This document shows positions 61,240 through 64,000 of a stretch of 64,000 nucleotides of DNA, in pieces. The notes under the pieces were generated by a model that did not search any database, was not told the origin of the DNA, and saw nothing but the letters and a program-made list of their open reading frames with translations. Numbering within the stretch: position 1 is the stretch's first letter; each line of letters starts with the position of its first letter. This stretch comes from a virus, in IMG/VR virus record IMGVR_UViG_3300009093_000034, positions 241,834-305,833 of that record, one strand, 5' to 3'. Both the position numbers and the translations under genes were made by a program.

Positions 61240-62387
61240 AGATCGCCTACGGTTGTAATGGAGAAGGTTTTGGCCATGTCTCTAGATTGACCACACGTCT
61301 TAACCATCTTGAGAACAAACACGAAGTAGGTGTTTTTCTTCCTCACTCTGTCTTAGATTATTTCCACTCTAAGACCTACGGGTTTCATAGAGCGATCCAT
61401 AAAATTCCAGGACTTCACTTTGTTCAAGTCCATGGTCGAATCGACTTCTTCAAGTCCATCATTCTCAATCTTCCCTTTATTCTCACGTTTCCTCTTTCTG
61501 TTTTTCGCTTGTCGAAACACCTGAAGAAAGAGAAGTATCAAGTTGTCATCTCTGACTTTGAACCTCATATGGCTTGGGCAGGTTTTCTTGCTGGTATTCC
61601 TGTGATTCAGCTAAATCATCCTGGAGTCATGAAGAAGATTCAAGATAAAGAACCTGTGGATCTCACAGCTCTCTTGGTTGCTTACCTGATGGAAGGACCT
61701 TGGAACTATCGAGTCATTGTTTCTTTCTTTGATGGAGATGTTGGTCCTCTGATTCGTCCAAGTCTTCTCTTCAAGAGGCACAAGACCAAAGACAAGGGTT
61801 TTCTTGTCTTCAATCTGAAAGAGTCTTACAAGCACAAGGTCATGAAGGTCTTGAAGAAATTTCCTGATCTCAAATGGAAGCTATTTCCTTCTAAGACAGA
61901 AGATTTTGATAAGGCTTTGAGACACTGCACAGCGGTTGTTACCTCGGCTGGTCATCAGATCATCGCCGAAGCTCTCTTTTTGAAGAAACCTGTTTTGGCC
62001 ATTCCTCAAGAAGGTCAAGCAGAACAGGTTCTTAACGCCAACAAGCTTGAAGAATCCGGAAAAGGCATAGTAGGGTCTCTTCAGACCTTAGATCAAGATC
62101 TAAGACATCTCTTGATGAATCTTAAGCATCTCAAAAAGAACAAGCTTCCTAAGTGGTGTATCGTCGAAGATGGAACCATGGATCTTCTTAAGAAGCTTGA
62201 GAAGTTCTTTTCTAAGATCCAGTCTTCTGGAACTCAGGCAAATCTGGGTAATGAGCCTTTATCCAAGCGATGGCATCAGTCTTCTCCTGTTCCGTCAAGT
62301 CCTCGAACGCAGGTAGACGATCCTTCTCTTCTCTCTGGTAGTTCGAACTCTCTTGTATCTGTTCTAACGTCTGTCCCCGGTATGTGA
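61236..62387 (+). CDS. GT-B glycosyltransferase (MurG/GT28-like)
   Basis: A 383-residue protein. It opens with a Gly-rich loop NGEGFGHVSR (residues 8-17) of the GT-B acceptor domain, has a PHMAWAGFLAGIPVIQLNH stretch, and a C-terminal donor-binding block SAGHQIIAEALFLKKPVLAIPQEGQAEQ near residue 236. This fits enzymes transferring a sugar from a nucleotide donor, as MurG does. The last ~55 residues are Ser/Pro-rich, lie in the overlap with the convergent HNH gene, and look like a read-on tail rather than part of the fold. Substrate unknown; DNA, virion or surface glycan are possible. Confidence 0.75.
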   Translation: MKIAYGCNGEGFGHVSRLTTRLNHLENKHEVGVFLPHSVLDYFHSKTYGFHRAIHKIPGLHFVQVHGRIDFFKSIILNLPFILTFPLSVFRLSKHLKKEKYQVVISDFEPHMAWAGFLAGIPVIQLNHPGVMKKIQDKEPVDLTALLVAYLMEGPWNYRVIVSFFDGDVGPLIRPSLLFKRHKTKDKGFLVFNLKESYKHKVMKVLKKFPDLKWKLFPSKTEDFDKALRHCTAVVTSAGHQIIAEALFLKKPVLAIPQEGQAEQVLNANKLEESGKGIVGSLQTLDQDLRHLLMNLKHLKKNKLPKWCIVEDGTMDLLKKLEKFFSKIQSSGTQANLGNEPLSKRWHQSSPVPSSPRTQVDDPSLLSGSSNSLVSVLTSVPGM

Positions 62388-62808
62388 TGACGTCCTGACG
62401 AACATTAAGGTTAGCGCACTTGAAGTTCATCAAGTGACCAAGAGCTAAGTGATGGTTCTCTTCTGGTTTTCCAGACTCTGTTTCGCAGAGAGTGATTAAA
62501 TTTGGTGCCCACTCTTCAAGAGAAGGAAAACCAAGGTTGATAGCGTAGTCAAACGGAAACACATGGTGGACTTGAACTGCGTCGGTCTTTCCACAAGCTT
62601 CACAAGCTGGATGGTCTTTCAAAAACTTGTTCTTGAAAGCTCCCCAAGTTGAACTCCTCTTTACATTATGAAGAACAACTCCATGATCTTCAGATTGAGG
62701 TTCCTGAGAAGGAACTGGAGTTTTAACGACAGGCGTTGAAACAGTTGGTTTTGGAGGAGTAGAAACACTTTGTGTTTTTCTTCCTCTTAAAAAATCTAGA
62801 ATACCCAA
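62212..62808 (-). CDS. HNH endonuclease
   Basis: A 198-residue protein. CEACG, then VQVHHVFPFDYAI, then PNLITLCETES and NHHLALGHLMN give the Cys, His-His, Asn and His positions of a zinc-supported HNH nuclease. The N-terminal 45 residues are a Pro/Thr/Val-rich tether. TTG 62808 has a perfect AGGAGG SD. It may be a homing or packaging-type nuclease. Convergent with the glycosyltransferase, overlapping it by 176 bases. Confidence 0.8.
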   Translation of the reverse strand: MGILDFLRGRKTQSVSTPPKPTVSTPVVKTPVPSQEPQSEDHGVVLHNVKRSSTWGAFKNKFLKDHPACEACGKTDAVQVHHVFPFDYAINLGFPSLEEWAPNLITLCETESGKPEENHHLALGHLMNFKCANLNVRQDVITYRGQTLEQIQESSNYQREEKDRLPAFEDLTEQEKTDAIAWIKAHYPDLPEFQKTGS

Positions 62809-62825
62809 AATTGGACCTCCTAAGG

Positions 62826-62854
62826 TGTATACTAACTAGTAAGGAAAAAATCAA
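62826..62854 (-). promoter_or_regulatory. sigma70-like promoter for HNH gene
   Basis: On the minus strand: TTGATT (62854-62849), a 17-base spacer, TATACA (62831-62826). The gene's AGGAGG and TTG start follow within 20 bases. Confidence 0.5.
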
Positions 62855-62930
62855 AAGAAGTTTCGTTGTACTCTTCTTTTGAAGTCGTGGTCGTTGACCA
62901 GGCTAGTTATTCCATACTAGGAGGTTCTAT

Positions 62931-63563
62931 ATGAACCCTACGTTTAACTCTCTGTCTAAGTGGACAGATGATCTTTTTTCAGCTATTGATACAGTAGCTA
63001 ATGATTTCAACAACTCTATTGTTGGAAACAACTCTAACAGTGGATATTGGGTAGGAGATTATCCTCCTTCTTTTCCTGTTGATCCGTGGCCCACAAAGTG
63101 GATCTACGAGCCTTACATCAAGTTCTATCCTCAGATCATTGAGGTCATCACGACTGTGGTGAAGGACCAAGGCTCTCCATGGAGAGATTCTCCAAACTTC
63201 CCTCCTGTCAACATTGATCTAAACCCTGTCACGAAGGAACTTCGTTTCACTTGGGCTCTCGCTGGTGTCCGTAAGGACCATGACGTCGAGATTGAGTTTG
63301 ATTCTGATAAGTTGATCCTTCATATTAAGGCCAAGGAAACTGATACTGAAACTAAGGATTCAGAAGAAGTAACCGGAGAGATCAAATGGGCTTCTCTAAA
63401 ACAAGGAATCAAGACCAAGGTCGTTGGAGACTACTCTTACGATGTGGCTGGTTCCAGATATGATGTAGCCAAGGCTGTTGCTAAGTGGGATGATGGTCTC
63501 TTGACTGTTACTCTTCCTCTTAGAGAAGAGGCTAAGCCCTTCAAGGTTCAGATCCAGAGTTAA
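62931..63563 (+). CDS. Hsp20/alpha-crystallin-type small heat-shock protein
   Basis: A 210-residue protein with a perfect AGGAGG SD. An aromatic and Asn-rich N-terminal arm of about 85 residues precedes an alpha-crystallin domain: VNIDLNPVTKELRFTWALAGV, IEFDSDKLILHIKA, and the final WDDGLLTVTLPL followed by EEAKPFKVQI, the typical Gly-x-Leu beta strand and C-terminal anchor. Such proteins hold unfolded proteins in large oligomers, and phage versions are thought to help virion assembly. Monocistronic, closed by the terminator at 63581. Confidence 0.82.
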   Translation: MNPTFNSLSKWTDDLFSAIDTVANDFNNSIVGNNSNSGYWVGDYPPSFPVDPWPTKWIYEPYIKFYPQIIEVITTVVKDQGSPWRDSPNFPPVNIDLNPVTKELRFTWALAGVRKDHDVEIEFDSDKLILHIKAKETDTETKDSEEVTGEIKWASLKQGIKTKVVGDYSYDVAGSRYDVAKAVAKWDDGLLTVTLPLREEAKPFKVQIQS

Positions 63564-63580
63564 CTAGATCTCACAAAAAG

Positions 63581-63607
63581 AAAAAGGTCCCGAAAGGGAC
63601 CTTTTTT
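63581..63607. terminator. bidirectional terminator, repeated hairpin copy 3
   Basis: Stem AAAAAGGTCCC/GGGACCTTTTT with GAAA loop and T-rich tail. It separates the Hsp20 gene from the convergent minus-strand gene, whose TAA stop overlaps its end. Confidence 0.92.
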
Positions 63608-64000
63608 ATTCAAAAGTGATCTCGATGTGCCACTTGGCATCATTCTTCTCTACAAAATCGGCTGACCAAGACTTTCCATCAAAGATTCTATTGATACAGG
63701 AGAAAGCCCATCTTAATGGGTCCCACTCACCTTCGTATGTGGTCAGTTCAAAACCGTTCTTCTTGAGATCGCCTAAAGAGACTAGAGTTCCAATAAGTTG
63801 GGTCTCTAGTTCATCGTAGAATTTTTTTTTACCTCTGATGTAGACTCGGTCTTCCTACCATGGTAAGAAGGACCGACCTGATCTCGATAAGCTTCGTAGG
63901 CTTCTTTCTTTGAAAAACCGTACTTCATCAAGTGTTGGATGATATCGTCAGTTGTTAGGTCTTTGTTAGCCATCATGTGGATGGCATGTTTGATACCAAA
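63606..64000 (-). CDS. partial gene with apparent -1 frameshift at nine A's
   Basis: On the minus strand one frame is open from the window edge to TAG at 63808-63806, and another from 63854 to TAA at 63608-63606 with no usable start codon. The two meet at a run of nine A (minus strand; T9 at 63822-63830). Slipping back one base there joins them into one protein: N-terminal MKYGFSKKEAYEAYRD region, junction EVKKK, C-terminal ending DAKWHIEITFE. This is either a programmed -1 frameshift or a missing A in the homopolymer. The 5' end lies outside the window. Function unknown. Confidence 0.6.

Noticed and set aside
1-64000. tRNA genes, CRISPR arrays and insertion sequences
   Set aside because: Gaps between genes are too short for most of these, and I saw no cloverleaf with a TTCGA loop, no regularly spaced repeats and no transposase.

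Overview
The window reads as a piece of a very large tailed-phage (jumbo myovirus-like) genome. Genes are packed end to end, many with 4-base ATGA/GTGA stop-start overlaps, and there is no gene-free stretch over 300 bases. I see a contractile-tail module (sheath, tube-like proteins, baseplate J-like and gp25-like proteins, a 2614-residue structural protein, a tail fibre with a self-cleaving chaperone domain), a family A DNA polymerase C-terminal half, a CHC2/Toprim primase, an ATP-dependent DNA ligase and a SbcD/gp47-like metallophosphoesterase. No ribosomal RNA, convincing tRNA, CRISPR array or IS element was seen. The host cannot be named from the sequence; the exported proteins, a lipoprotein and a polysaccharide deacetylase only say that it is a bacterium with a conventional Sec pathway.

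Layout. Positions 1-25968 (+): a run of small accessory genes. Recognisable members are a PP2C-like phosphatase and an atypical protein kinase (3310-6155), a polysaccharide deacetylase (13875), glutamine-dependent NAD synthetase (14677), nicotinate phosphoribosyltransferase (19940), an endonuclease VII/HNH-like protein (21672), two SLOG-like proteins and a NADAR-family protein (23097-24839), and many small membrane, exported and zinc-ribbon proteins. 25965-26877 (-): two unknown genes. 26960-27662 (+): two short single-gene units, the first ending in a ribosomal L7/L12 C-terminal-like domain. 27693-56883 (-): the late structural run, headed by replication and nuclease genes and interrupted by a glycosyltransferase pair. 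57043-62387 (+): split DNA polymerase, ligase, unknown genes and a GT-B glycosyltransferase. 62212-64000: HNH protein (-), Hsp20 (+), and a partial (-) gene with an apparent frameshift at nine A's.

Control signals. A perfect 12-mer, TGAGATATTGTA, occurs six times, always on the + strand and 3-29 bases before a start codon; it is a strong candidate for a phage-specific promoter. The minus-strand late genes instead carry CTAATTAA-type motifs 1-20 bases before many starts, several of which lack a Shine-Dalgarno sequence. One hairpin, GGTCCC-GAAA-GGGACC, is reused as terminator at three places. Two sigma70-like promoters are predicted, one for the split polymerase and one for the HNH gene.

The most interesting combination is an NAD-centred gene set: PncB and NadE, the first and last steps of the Preiss-Handler route, lie in the same region as NADAR and SLOG proteins. 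This could be a phage NAD+ restoration and ADP-ribose handling system built on nicotinic acid rather than nicotinamide. The adenylyltransferase step (NadD) is not visible here. A second candidate is the coupled PP2C/Cys-rich/kinase module near the left end.
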